Of a DNA stretch of 64,000 nucleotides, positions 12,688 through 24,240 are shown piece after piece (positions within the stretch are counted from its first letter, which is position 1; every line of letters begins with the position of its first letter). Below the pieces are notes generated by a model. That model was not told the DNA's origin. It worked only from the letters and a program-made list of their open reading frames with translations, and did not search any database. The translations under genes and the position numbers were made by a program. This DNA comes from Hirundichthys speculiger (lineage: Eukaryota > Chordata > Actinopteri > Beloniformes > Exocoetidae), in contig JAGFBZ010000371.1 of assembly GCA_018398805.1 (NCBI GenBank), positions 742,001-806,000 on the forward strand, read 5' to 3'.

Positions 12688-14117
12688 TTTCATTTGTTTT
12701 TGGTTTATTATTAAAATAGGTGATTCCAGTAGCTTGTTTAGATTACTTTCAAACAGTTTAGGTATTGAGTTATCTAGATTCTCTTTGTGGCTGCCAGTAC
12801 TGGTCACCTCAAAATGTCAGGTTACAGCCCCACGGAGAAACATGGAGATTGGTTAGTGGCCTTGCAGTTATTTGAATAAATTTATGGTCAGCTCAGCTCA
12901 GCCTGAATGCACAGGCGCTGACCGCACCGCCTCACTTTCTGTAGAAAACTAATGGGATTTGTCAGGTTTAGAGGACACCAGTAATAACACCACCAACAAG
13001 GATTTGTTTATGGCAGAACATGTTTAAATTATTATCATTTTAGGCACTACTGGGCTGGTTACCCCCCAAAAAAAGCATTATTAATAACTTATTACTCTTT
13101 ACAAAAACAATCTTATTATCTTATTACTTCATGCCAAAAGTGATCTTTTCTATTATTTATTATGTTAATTCCTGGTCCATCACAGAAAATAGGTATTTGC
13201 CTTTTTTTTTTCCCCCCTTTCTGTCATTTTGATCCATAACCAGTAAGAGTAGCTATCGCTGTGACTTCAACCTGTTTGATCGCTGCTCAGAAATGTGTTT
13301 CTGTATGGTACATCACAGCTCACACGATTTTTAACCCACTCCAAATCCGGCAGCCCTTCATCTAAAGGTTAGCTGCGTAGATATCCTGCCGTCTTTCTTC
13401 TCAGTGAAATCAAAGCAACGGACACATTTCCAACCGGTGAAAATGATCCACGGAGCTCCAAACCAAGCTACCATAAACAGAAAACTTTAAGAGGTGACTT
13501 ACGGTTCCAACAATGAGCAGTCCGCTGGATCTGAGCAGGAATCGGATCTGGAGCATGAAAACCGCCGACGGCGAGCTTACAGACGTTCGACCGATTCAAA
13601 AGACACTTACAGCAGAAACGAAGGACCTTTGTTTCATGTTAAAATATCAGCTTCGATTTTTATTTGAAGGAATATTTGCACGCTTTTACATGGAGCTGCA
13701 GAGATCATCTTTGCCTCTCGTCAGCAGCAACCAGACCAAGTAACTGGCTCCCCCGTCCCGGTCAGTCACCTGCGCCCGGTACCAACTGATACCATGCCAC
13801 ACAAGAAAAAATGAGCTATTGAAGTTCTATTTATTATATGAGTCTGAACGAGCTTTTATTTTTAAAAATCTTTTATTTTGAAAAATCACCGGATTCTCTC
13901 GCTTACGTCTCGGTCACTTGAGCGCCAAAATTTAACCCAGCTAGCAAAATGAGTAAGATACAGACGTCTTTGGAAAGTTGGAAAGAAAAGAAAGACAGGT
14001 GATTCACACGTACCAAGTTTTTTTTTTTTGCTATTTATTTAATGGGTCCAGAGGATGTTACCACAGACTTTGATGTTATACTCATGTTATGTTTTTGACG
14101 TAATTAAGCCAATTCTT
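12688..14117. other. Unresolved; possible old transposon debris
   Basis: No host gene is evident. About 13060-13170 holds TTATTACTC-type words like those in the subterminal regions of some fish DNA transposons. About 13950-14000 has a short frame beginning MSKIQTSLESWKEKK that could be a transposase start. Neither is bounded by recognisable ends, so I leave it unclassified. Confidence 0.25.
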
Positions 14118-14212
14118 GTTCGCTGGATAACTATCCGCTGGATAGCAGATTTATCCGCCGTATAGGCCTAACCACCGGATAAAGTTACCCAGGTTTTGAA
14201 CAACCAGGCCCA
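14118..14212. repeat. TATCCGC-motif MITE fragment
   Basis: Repeated GGATAA/TTATCC words (CTGGATAACTATCCGCTGG, TTATCCGCC, CCGGATAAAG) precede an end reading GAACAACCAGGCCC. Its reverse complement GGGCCTGGTTGTTC resembles the terminus of a fish MITE I recognise. The opposite terminus and a duplication were not found. Confidence 0.35.
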
Positions 14213-15120
14213 GAACGTCAGGCCAGAGTTAATAAAATACATTTTCAAACTTGTCTTTTGAGTTGTGAAGTTTGTGCACAGAATAATTTTTTTTTAAAAA
14301 GTAGCATCATTTTGAAAAGCGAGCATAATTTGAGCATAATTTGGGCAAAAAAAACGAGTACTGCCACTAGCATAATATCCCACTTTTACTAGCACAATCG
14401 GCAAATGCCTAATCAACGTTACTCATGATGCTTTTCTTTATCCCTCAAGTATTTCCAACCTGTTAGGAGGCCTAATGTAGAATTAGCCCAGATAGAACAA
14501 AAATGGCCCTCTGATGTCCACTTTAAACTTTTAGCGTGAAGGCACATCCTCATGGCTAACGGGCTAATTTCTTTACCTCTTGAAAAGATACGACTGTCCA
14601 CCAGCTCTCAGCGACTGCGCCTTCATCCACATTTTTCATCTCCATACGCTTCAGAATAACAGTCTAAACATCAGTGACCTATGTTGAAAAGTGACTGTAG
14701 TTTTTTTTTTTTTTCCACTCCATAAACTCTCCTTCCAAGAATACCGTAGTACATATCATCCTGCAGGAGCTGTTTTGTTTAGTTTTGAGTCTCGGTAGCA
14801 ATTCTGCAGGCCCGCTGTGAGCGCTACCTGCTCCATGGCGGCGTGAAAAAGAGGCCGCAGCGGTGACATTTATTACCGCCTGTCACGGAGGAACGCCGCG
14901 GAGCCTTTGAACTGTCACACCGCAGCGGCGCAGAGGCTCACGTCCACGTGGGCGCGCACGTCGGCAGACCTGGTTTCTGTCCGCCCATTTGATCGCAGCT
15001 TTTTTTCCTGGAAAGATGCGGCTGAAATAAGCAGCGTGTGCGAGAATGAAACACGTCGTACGTGACGGATCCAGGCTCTGAAACGACGCCGTCGTTGCTT
15101 CGTGGCCTCGGAGGACAGCA
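14213..15120. other. No gene or classifiable repeat
   Basis: AT-rich at first, then GC-rich from about 14810 to 15120. The minus frame 14938-15141 has no recognisable motif. Nothing here can be called a gene or a bounded mobile element. Confidence 0.45.
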
Positions 15121-15128
15121 GGTTAAAG

Positions 15129-15975
15129 CAGGGGTGGGCAATTAATTTTTACAAGGGGCCACATGAAAAACCTGAGTTGTGTCAGAGGGCCACATCAATG
15201 ATAACTTGAACTTTATCCTGCTCAACTTCCTTCCATCGTAAAATGCATTAAATTATATATTCTAAATAGCTGGTACTGGTAATTAGAAGAATACAATTAT
15301 TCTGTAGATATTTATATTAGGCTCTGTGAAATTGTGGCGTATGGGTCGAGTAAAAAAACAAAAATAATCATAAATAAGTCCAATTTATTCTTAACTTGTT
15401 AAATTCCTTAAACTGTGAATTACAACACATCTATAGAAACACATCAATTAAATGAATAATGTTTTAATGTTTTCCACCTCATTTTACCAATTCCTTGTTG
15501 GGTTTGCAGTTTTGCTAGCAATGCATCAGCCTCTATTGCGCGCTCTTTATCAGACAGATTTCTGTATTTTTCCTCATGCTTGGTCGTGTAGTAGGGATTC
15601 AAATTATAATCTTTAAACAGCGATCTGTGTAGCACAAATCACGGCTTCACCTTTTAATTTCTGTAAAGAAATACTTAGCGGTCCATGTCTTGTTGAAAGC
15701 ACGTCATTCCTTGTCAACTTTTCTTTTCTTAGCGTCAGCACACATTTTAACGGCAGCATCACTTAGCGCTGTTCACCTTCATGCACGTACGCTACACGGA
15801 AGTACTACGCCTTTCAAAATAAAAGCACCACAGTTGTATTGCACGCACGACATAGATTTTTTTTTTTTATTATTAAGTTGTAATCAAATGTAATTTATGA
15901 TTGGCCTCATGCGGGCCGGACAGAGACGCACAAAGGGCCAGATGTGGCCCACGGGCCGTGTTTTGCCCAGGTCTG
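15129..15975 (-). mobile_element. hAT relic with BED-finger fragment and TSD
   Basis: The left end CAGGGGTGGGCAA and right end (reverse complement CAGACCTGGGCAAAACACGG) are hAT-type inverted termini. The flanks are a perfect 8-bp duplication GGTTAAAG (15121-15128 and 15976-15983). At 847 bp it keeps only a small N-terminal transposase fragment on the minus strand and has lost the catalytic domain. Confidence 0.9.
15470..15732 (-). pseudogene. hAT transposase N-terminus (BED-finger region), broken
   Basis: The minus-strand translation, crossing stops and frameshifts, contains FNKTWTAKYFFTE, then FKDYNLN, then YTTKHEEKYRNLSDKERA and EADALLAKLQTQQG. This is the layout of the N-terminal BED-type zinc-finger segment of hAT transposases of the GTF2IRD2-like group. 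The Cys part is damaged and the downstream catalytic region is absent. It is a dead fragment inside the 15129-15975 element. Confidence 0.75.
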
Positions 15976-15983
15976 GGTTAAAG

Positions 15984-16545
15984 CCTCTTACAACTTCGCT
16001 CTGGGTCAAAGTTGAACGCAGAGATCAGACAAGGGTCAGGCTTTCCTTTTCCAAAGCTACAATATTTCTGCTTTCTTTAATTCATCTCCTTGGGATGATC
16101 GTGACGGAGGGGGAGGACTTTGCTGTCAGTGATGCCCGTGTGCACATTGCTTCATGTCAGCGAGGGATGAGCTGATGGGATCAGCGAAATGCTGAGAGGT
16201 AGGCCGTGGGTCGCGGGGTATGACTTAGGAATCTCTACCAATTTCCTTCTTGGTTAAAGTTTGCCTACACGGCTCCATATTTGGAAACTTCAGCTGCATC
16301 TTCCACTGACAGATTAAATCATATCCATGCATCAGAAACGTCCATTGGCCATATCGCGTTCATTAATTCTGAAAGTGCACCCTATTTTTGCTCTTATTAT
16401 GGGAAAAGCATCCACAGCCTTCATTTTGCTTTAGGGACTGACGGTTAGGTAGATTTCAATTGAGTTTTATTGAGCTGAATCAATTTAGATTGGAGGAATT
16501 AACTGTGGTTGACCTGAGGATTTTCCCCCTGGAAATTAGATTTGG

Positions 16546-16577
<32 letters not shown>

Positions 16578-18080
16578 ATGGCCAGAGACGATTGTTGCAG
16601 AACAGTTCTGTTAGAAAGGCGGCGCTGTATTGGGACCAGTCCAGCTTTTAGACTGCGGTGTGACTGAGTGGTGTCAAATGCTCATCCAGCTTTTTGTTTA
16701 CTGAAAATGAACATTTCTGCTTTACATTTACATGTATGATGAGTAAAAGTGGCAGTCAAAGTCCCGGGTGAATTACAAGTTCAAGTCTGACTCCGTGAGC
16801 CATGAATTATTTAAAAAAAAAAAAAAGACACGACCAACATGCATCTCGTCATAAACGAGCAGAGTAATGAAATTCAGGTGGTAGGATAAAGCCGCTCTTC
16901 TGGTTCCTCCTCTAGCCCGCGGGAGAAAACGGAGACGGGAGGCTGAGTTTAGAACAAAGTGTTTCACTTTGAAGCCCGTAAATTCCCCCGCTGAAGGAAA
17001 AAGCCAGGCAGGAGTTCAGCTTCGCTAAGAGCGAGGCCGTGCAGGCAGATAAGACGCCGTACTGGCAGGTGATCCTCAGACGGCGCTGGATTCCAATCAG
17101 CATGCAATCAGAGCGCTTTTTTATAGCAGAGTGAGTCATGGGAGTCGTAAATTTGGTAATTATGCATCTGTAACCGGGACTAGACTTGACTTCTGACTGT
17201 CGTTGTTTGTTCTTTCTGTTCCCTGTGGTAGAGTGGGGGGGTATCAAAATGGATGGATGCTCCTTGAGTATGGTTGACGTGGAGCCCCAAAAAGCAGCAA
17301 AACAGTAATGACAATTGCTTTACTGCAGATGCCTGAATGGCTTTAACTACTAATTATTTGGTTATTACAGACAGAAAACCTTTTTTTTGTATCTGCATTT
17401 ACATTCATGGTTAGTGTCATTGTCTAGCAAAATCATCTATTATGAATATCCAATTTAATCTTATAGCAGACTGTTTTTTTGTGCTAATGTGAAGGGTGAA
17501 TGTGTCCTTCATCAGTCCTCTCTGGCAGTAAATTCTAACGTCTTATTAACATCTTAAATCCTGATTTCGTCAGAGAGGACTAAAAAAACACCAGCAGTGA
17601 AACATTTAAAAACAGGACAGTTAAAGAGACGCGACAGTGAGGGTGTGGTGTGTGCTGGGTTGTGAAGTGTGAGGGTTGTTGTGTAGTGGATTGTGTTGTG
17701 ACAGCGAACAAACTTAAAAGATAATATGAAGGAAGCAGAAACTACTAACAAGAAGGCTGGATGAAGACCTTCTACCAAGCTATAGACCTGTATATGGAGA
17801 ATTAATGTAAACATTATTGATTGATTGTGTTGACAGTAGAGGGGGGGGGGTGTTGGGGGAGGGTGTAAAGCATAAATGTGTCCATGCTCATATACATTCA
17901 CATAGGGTATACACTCAAGACAGAAAACCTATTGTATGTTTTTTCCTTAAGAGTAAACCATCGTTGAAGACCTGCGCTAACAAAGACAGCAAATATTCTG
18001 TTATTGTGTCAGAATTATTATAAAGGGGACCTCATCATTGAAGCCTGTTAGAGCAGCTTTGATTATAGTCTTTTTTCTTC
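15984..18080. other. No gene; poly-A tract at 16546-16573
   Basis: A 28-base A run occupies 16546-16573, and a GTG/TTG-rich stretch lies at about 17640-17700. G runs near 17839 and T runs elsewhere give low-complexity open frames. No exon or bounded mobile element could be supported. Confidence 0.45.
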
Positions 18081-18088
18081 TTCTAAAC

Positions 18089-18439
18089 CAGTGATTCCCA
18101 AAGTGTGGGCCGTGGCCCCCTGGTGGGCCGTCGTGGTACTGCAGATGGGCCATGAGAGGTCATTAAAAATAAACAAATGTTTTAAATCCTCGATTTTTTA
18201 AAAATATGTTTAATTACTGTAAAATATTCATTAATAATAAAACAAACCAATTGAGTGTTATTCTACTGTCATCTTAATATGACGAGTGTCACCTTATTTG
18301 TTGACCCCTTACATTAATATTGGAATGTAGCTTTTAGTCCTGTATGTTGATCACAGTTGTGATTAAAGGTTTGAGTGGGCCGCAGAGATTTTTCATATTT
18401 CAGATTGGGCCTTGGTATTCTGAAGTTTGGGAATGGCTG
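18089..18439. mobile_element. Short hAT (Charlie-type) element, second copy
   Basis: It is strongly similar along its length to 7951-8330 and in the same orientation: CAGTGATTCCCAAAGTGTGG at the left, TTTGGGAATGGCTG at the right. The flanks TTCTAAAC (18081-18088) and ATCTAAAC (18440-18447) differ at one of eight positions. Several small internal deletions make it 29 bp shorter than the first copy. Confidence 0.9.
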
Positions 18440-18447
18440 ATCTAAAC

Positions 18448-19902
18448 TAAACTTTTTTTCACTGAATACACAAATTAAAAAAATGTAAAAAGCTGCAATG
18501 GTTTCAATGCTGTGCCCTGCGTGATTTCTGCAGTCGTGTAAGATTGTAACATCTCACACCGTCTGCTCAGACCGGTGTGCACAGACTGAACGCCGACGTC
18601 GCCGGATACGACCGACGTGGAGACCGACAGGCGGATGTAGAAGAGCATCAAGAGAGAATCAGGAGGTCTTCGGTCGAGAGAGTGTTGCGACTGTGAATTT
18701 TCCACTGATGTTTAATGCCAACAGATGAAGAAGAGCTGGTCAAATAAGGACCATCTGAGACAACACAGCATATGGGGCTTGACAAAAAACCGGGACAGAA
18801 AACAGCACACAGATGGCAAACTCAGTGTCGGCTTAGCATCTGATTTCTTCTCGTAGCTCAAAACCAGTCCAAGATTTTCCTTCTTCCTTCTTTGGCTTCT
18901 TCGGTTCCTCGTGGCTCCCAGTTCCTGACGGCCGAGCCAGGCCAGCAGGACCTCCCATTTCAGATGGAAAAGGCAACATCAGGAATGACTGCTGCACTTA
19001 GCTAACACTGTCGGGACAAGCTAACACTGTTGGGACAAGCTACCCACTGCTTAGCTGAGCTTCGTCCAGAACCTTCTGGAGGCCTAATGGTACAACTGAC
19101 AGCTCAACAAGACATCTTCTCTTGTGTCTCGTGTTTTTACAGCTTCAAAGTTGTGCTGAGAAGTCAATATAGTGTTAAGCGCTAACACGGCATAGCCATG
19201 GGCTATTTCCATCGTCAATCAAAGGAACACTCCTCTAATTATAAATAAATAGTTTTTTTTTTTTACCTGATGTGGTACAAAAAAGTTTATTCCCTGCGTA
19301 GTTACCATGGATGTGAAATCTAGCTATGGAGACCAGAACCAGGCTGTGAACACGTTTACTTCTGCTGTAAACTTGCCTAACCCTAACCGCTGGTGTTACT
19401 GTGAAAGGAAGCATCACTGTTGTCTAGTGACCCCGTTTTCATCCAGATACAGACATGATACAGACACACAGCGCTATTTATTTGACTATTACTTCATTAA
19501 TTTCTTCATTTAAGTTATTCTGCAACAATATAATTTCACTTTGTGGATTCATAAAATGTCCAGTTCTGTTTATTCAGGTGGCTTTAAGTGTTTCATACGG
19601 TTGATCTGCCGTTTTTACTGAGATTAAAATCAACTATTTTGTCGAGCTGTCTGGTTAAGAAGACATCCGCACCATCTGGAGACTTGATACCATAAAAAAG
19701 CAACATATAAATGATAAATATACCATTATTTAACTAACTGATGTGCTGATCCTTCTTCCGCCTCCTCAAATTGAGCTTCAGTCCCTTTTTTTTTCTTTTA
19801 ACAGATTAAACAGCAGGAAGATGTTGAATGCAAACATTAGCTGCGTGTGTGAATATTAAATCCATTTTGAATGTTCAGCTTTTTAAACAGTAATTGCTGC
19901 AA
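18448..19902. other. No gene or classifiable repeat
   Basis: A short near-duplicate GCTAACACTGTCGGGACAA / GCTAACACTGTTGGGACAA occurs at about 19000-19040. The minus frame 18475-18705 (76 codons) has no motif I recognise. Otherwise nothing can be assigned. Confidence 0.45.
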
Positions 19903-20255
19903 TAGAGCTGAACGATTTTATCGATTCTGCGATATATATATATATATATCAATATTTTATCGAGTATCGATTTTTCAGCCGCGGGTATCGATATTCTAAG
20001 CTTCTTCCAAAACCCCCGTGTACGACCTTTAAAAGCTTGCAAGCAACAATTTGCACTGTTTAAATAAATGAAACTATTTTTCTCAACACATCTTTTATTC
20101 ATTTTGTCCAGCATTTGTAAGCTGCCTGTCAGCCATATAATGTGTAATTGATGCTTTCAGTTCAATTAATTCAAACAAAGTCATTGGAACACTCACAAGA
20201 TGTCACCAAAATCACTTTGTCCCTTTAAAATCTTTCAGAAAATGATGTAAATGTA

Positions 20256-21084
20256 CCATATTTTCCGGACTATAAGCCGCTACTTTTGTCCCACGCTTTA
20301 AACCATGAGGCTTATACAGAGATGCGGCTTTTCTATGAATTTTTCTTCAGCCCTCAAGAGGCGTTCTAGCAGGAAGTGCAAAAACCAAAAAACAAACCAA
20401 GTAGTTAAAAGCTACTCTGTTTTTGTTAAGTAGCCTATGTTGGCTATGCTATGCTACATTCATTTTGTGAGCATTAATACCTGTTATTATTGGACAAACT
20501 GATTAATCCAGGTGTGTCTGACCATTGTAGCTACTCAGACACACCTGGATTTATCAGTTTGTCCAGTCAGTTTGTTGGTTCCCCAGTGGATTTCTGGGTT
20601 CTGAGCGGACCCGCCGCAGAGGTAAAAGGTTTTAATCACAGATGTGGACCGGACGCAGCGTGGAGCCAGCAGGTCCACGATCCGGCTCCAAAGTGGATCC
20701 GGCACTGAGTGCAAGTGGACCCCGATACGGGTCCGTTTTGCGGGTCTGTTCCGGATGTCTTTGCTGTGTGGGGGGGTTTCAGTACACAGGAGGAGGAAAA
20801 ATAAATCAACTTGGTTTTAGTGTACACTAGGGAAAATGAATAAAACCATCAATGACTTTTTTGTTTTGTTTGATCAGCACTTTTACTGCCGTGTTACAGG
20901 TTCTGTTCAGAAACAATCAGTTCAGGTGTGTGAATAAACACTCATGGTACAAAATCTTTCAATGTAAATATCTTATTTCTCAGCCTGGATACCGGCGGCT
21001 TATATGTGACAAAATATATATTTTGTTTATATTTTAATGGGTGCGGCTTATATTCAGGTGCGCTTTATAGTCCAGAAAATACTT
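20256..21084. mobile_element. Tc1/mariner-superfamily element nested in hAT
   Basis: The left end CCATATTTTCCGGACTATAA and right end (reverse complement AAGTATTTTCTGGACTATAA) are inverted repeats, each flanked by TA. The TTCCGGACTATAAGCCGC terminus is a widespread vertebrate type. The sibling hAT copy at 57151-57166 carries the same site unoccupied (GATGTAAATT-TA-TTGTAAG), confirming the boundaries and the TA duplication. I see no transposase remnant. Confidence 0.88.
20491..20565. repeat. Strong imperfect hairpin
   Basis: Arms of 31 bp (20491-20521 and 20535-20565) are inverted copies with a single mismatch around a 13-base loop. The arm core is AATCCAGGTGTGTCTGA. It lies inside the 20256-21084 transposon, so it is most likely part of that element. 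The sequence does not resemble a known microRNA seed that I recall. Confidence 0.8.
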
Positions 21085-21150
21085 TATTGTAAGATGAATA
21101 GTGATATATATCGTATCGTGAGCTGAATATCGTGTATCGCTACAGCCCTA

Positions 21151-23194
21151 TTCTACAACCTTCTCTTTGTACCTTTAAATCCTTGGGGTTTGGGTTTCTT
21201 CCCTCTGTACAAGCAGCTTTCACCCGAGTTTGTTCATGTTTGACCTTCACCTCACGTTCCGTCTCTCAGCTTTGTAATCAGCACCAAATCTTCCTGCTTA
21301 TGCGTTTAAAATTCGGATTTACTGCAGCTTCTGTTTTCAATTCTTCAGGACACTAAAGCTGAGAGCAGTTCTGCATCTAAAGGTCCTGACCCGTGACCCC
21401 TCCAGATCATTTTAATGCCCCACTTCCAGCCGTTTGACCCCCCCCGGTCTTGACCTGCACCCTAAAACTTCCCTGAGCTGCACAGATGAGATTAAAGGGA
21501 TCCCCTGCTTCGGTGAGGACGGTCCTTTTTTGCTTTCAGCTTTAAGGTGATAATCCAGATAACGCAGCTGCGAGGTGAGCCGCGTCATAAAATAAACTAT
21601 TTGGCACAAAGTCTGTCAATTCCTTTGAGGGCGTCATCAGTCGTGCGCGATCTCGCGGACGATCTCGGAGCATCAGCAGGTGAATCGCCGCCCACCCACC
21701 AAGGCCACACTCGTGGGGAGCAAGACGGCGTCTTTGTCTCCTCTCTGGATCTCCACGCCGCCCCCCCCCCCCCCACCCACCACCACCACCGCCACCCGTG
21801 TAAACAGCCTCCCCGCGGAGGGAGGAGGAGGCAGCCGCGGCGGGCCGCATTACTCCGGCTGACAAAGCCGTTCACTTCTGAAGAATGCGAATGTAGATTG
21901 CGAGCACTCCCTTTGCTTTATCACGCTGGACAAACAGTGTTGAGTTATTGGGAGGATTATGAATAACTTTTTTTTTTTTTTTTTTTTTTTTCCTGCAGTG
22001 GAAAAAGAGAGACGGGGCCAAGACGGAGTCATCAGAGGTCCCTAAAATAGTAGTGCAGTCTGAGAATGAAGCAGGGAAAGGTGAACGGCGCGAGCTGCTG
22101 TGTTTCTTTTCGGCGGAGTCCTGACTGTTCTTTGGTTGGACCCGGCCGGTTTGGGCTCTTGGGGATGCGTCGACTGTGTAAGTTGCGAGGCATTTTTTGT
22201 TTTCTTTTAATAAACGGTCTTTTCCGAGCTGTTTATTGTAAATGTCTTTGTTGAGACGTGCTGCGTGTGCGCGCGTGTTTACTCTGGCGGTGTTAGCTAG
22301 CGTGCCCTTTCTTGTTTGCAGGTCTCAGCGGCTCCTCGCTCCGGCTCTTCTGCTGCGATTAGCTTATCCGTCGCCTCGCTCCGCGTGTCATCCGCAGTCG
22401 ACGGGTTTGCGTCCACGCAAGTGTCCGACCGGCATAAACGAGCATCCGTTGTAAATGGCTGTTTTACTCATTTATTGGGCTCAAATCTCCAGACGGCTCT
22501 GCGTGGTTCCCATGGCCGGCTGCAGCACCAGAGTGGGCCGCTCCCTGCCTGCCCCGCTTCATTTTTATTTTGGACCAGAGGCTCATGGGAAAGCTATTTC
22601 AAGGCCTTTTCCTGTCGGCCTTCGAAAAACAGCGGCAGTGGCTTGTTAGCAGGTGCAACGCGCATAGATGGGTTATTTTAAAACAGCCCTGTTTGTACCC
22701 GGAAACTCAATATACGCGTCTGTTTGTTTGGTTGGTTTTTTTTATTTTTATTTTGTGGGTGTAGGAGGGCGGGCGGTTTTCTCTGCCAGATCATTAATCA
22801 AAGGACGGCAGAACAAACACACATCTATATATTCTCATTCCCGCTTTTCAGTCAGTCGTGCGGTGAGATTGCGTCGCTTTGTGCCTTTTTAAAAATGCTC
22901 CGAACCTGTTCGCCATGACTTATTAAATAAATAAAGCTTCAGTTAAGGTCAAAATTATAACCTCCCCCCGTGAAATTAAACAAAAGTTTTCCATGGAAAT
23001 GACCATAACCAAAATTGTTTATTCGGTTCCAAAAGAGCAAAGGTAATTAAGGGTTTTTTTTGTGGCCTTTAAGTAGCTCAGCGGGAAGTTGAGGCAGAGA
23101 GAGAAAGACACACAGCAAACAGTCACAGGCCGGTAGCTGGACCTGGGGCGGCTTTTTTGGGCGCCATTTTGGCTTATTGGCTCGACCATTGGCT
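21151..23194. other. GC-rich interval without a supported gene
   Basis: About 21550-21860 and 22080-22640 are CpG-containing and GC-rich. A 14-base C run at 21761-21774 passes into a CCA-rich stretch, and there is a long T run at about 21969-21990. Open frames up to 139 codons occur on both strands over the same bases, as expected for GC-rich DNA. I see no conserved domain, start context or splice pattern that would justify a gene call. Confidence 0.4.
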
Positions 23195-23345
23195 CGACCG
23201 AGCAGATTTCTTCACCTTATTCCTCAGGATGTCAACAAGATCCTCTTTCTCCATGATCCAGTGCACCTCAAGAAGGTTCCCCGAGTGTCAAGCAGCGAAA
23301 GAGCCCCACATCATTAAGCTCCCGCCGCCATGTTTCACTGAAGGA
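23195..23345 (-). pseudogene. Tc1-like transposase fragment
   Basis: The minus strand reads KHGGGSLMMWGSFAA, a stop, then a NLLEVHWIMEKEDLVDILRN-like segment ending KKSAR. This is the stretch between the first two catalytic Asp residues of Tc1-type DDE transposases, normally GGGSIMVWGCF followed by a YxxIL segment. Neither flanking catalytic motif nor the terminal repeats are seen nearby, so this is a small orphan relic. Confidence 0.65.
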
Positions 23346-24240
23346 ACTGTAGTTTTTTGTGATCTCCCTCTGCACTGGCAGCCTTCAGCTTTCTGCTCCG
23401 GCTGTCGGTGCTGAGGAGTCGGAGGCTGCGGTTAATGGTTAATGTAGCTAATGGACTCGCCCGGACCCCCGGACCCACGCAGACCTCCGGACTCAGATAC
23501 GTTGAATGAAACAGAGTCAGGATCGCCGTCCTGCAGGATTCTCTTAATAAATATTTGGAAAGTAGCATCAAAGCCTGAAACTTTCAGCAAAACCCAGTGA
23601 CTCTCATTTGAATAAGCTTCTTAAAACAGTCATTGCATATTAGAGACAAATGTTTGCTTTAAATGTTTTTATTTTCAGTCAGAGACGATGAGCTCCTGTT
23701 TCACTGTCAGGATTTCTACGTTTGCTCGTGTGGACCGGAGAGATCCGAAAGGACCTGGAATCCGTGAAGGAGCTGGACGTCACCAGTCAAAGCTGCTTTT
23801 TTCTTTTTCTTTTTTTAATATAATAGAGTCAGACAGTGTCAAATCACTTCCTTTGTATTTGTGTCTTTTATATGATGGTTTTGAAAAGGCGTAACAGTTT
23901 TGTTTTTTTAATCGTTGCTGTTTAGGTTGAGTGCTGTCATTTACCAGCAGGCAGTTAGAAAATCATCACATGAGATCACAGATCGGCGGTATTAAAGGCT
24001 CCTCAATCCGAACCACAGTCTCATATCAGACTGGCTTTATTTTTTTTCTTCAGAAAAATAAATATGTAACTGCACCACTTAGATATTGGATTCCTTTTTC
24101 ACAGCAGACATTGTGATGGTCATCCACATTTCACTATTTCTGCTGTAGCAACCTCATGTGCACGTTTCATTAAAGTCACTAACATTCACTAACATTCATA
24201 ATTTGGAATACAGAACAGCACGAGCATTGCCCCTACGCTG
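23346..24240. other. No gene or classifiable repeat
   Basis: Unremarkable sequence with T-rich patches. No frame above 80 codons has recognisable content, and no repeat ends were seen. Confidence 0.45.

Larger units (their letters stand above)
19903..21150. mobile_element. hAT-like element, TAGAGCTG family, split by an insertion
   Basis: It starts TAGAGCTGAACGATT and ends CGCTACAGCCCTA (reverse complement TAGGGCTGTAGCG). The flanks TGCTGCAA (19895-19902) and TTCTACAA (21151-21158) match at 6 of 8 positions. The sequence is closely similar to the 56819-57262 element, with ATCGAT-rich ends and an AT dinucleotide run near 19933-19950. It is interrupted by a TA-flanked element at 20256-21084; without it the element is about 420 bp. 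Confidence 0.85.

Noticed and set aside
18475..18705. 76-codon minus frame beside a hAT element, considered as an exon
   Set aside because: No homology recognised, no splice-site pair that preserves a frame, and it ends in a T-rich hydrophobic tail.
20600..20760. CGGACC/GGTCCG-rich stretch considered as a separate hairpin element
   Set aside because: The inverted words are short and irregular, and it lies within the TA-flanked element already annotated.
21542..21966. Overlapping 107-139 codon frames suggesting a promoter-proximal exon
   Set aside because: All frames are driven by GC-rich, C-run and CCA-run sequence; no consistent start, splice site or domain.
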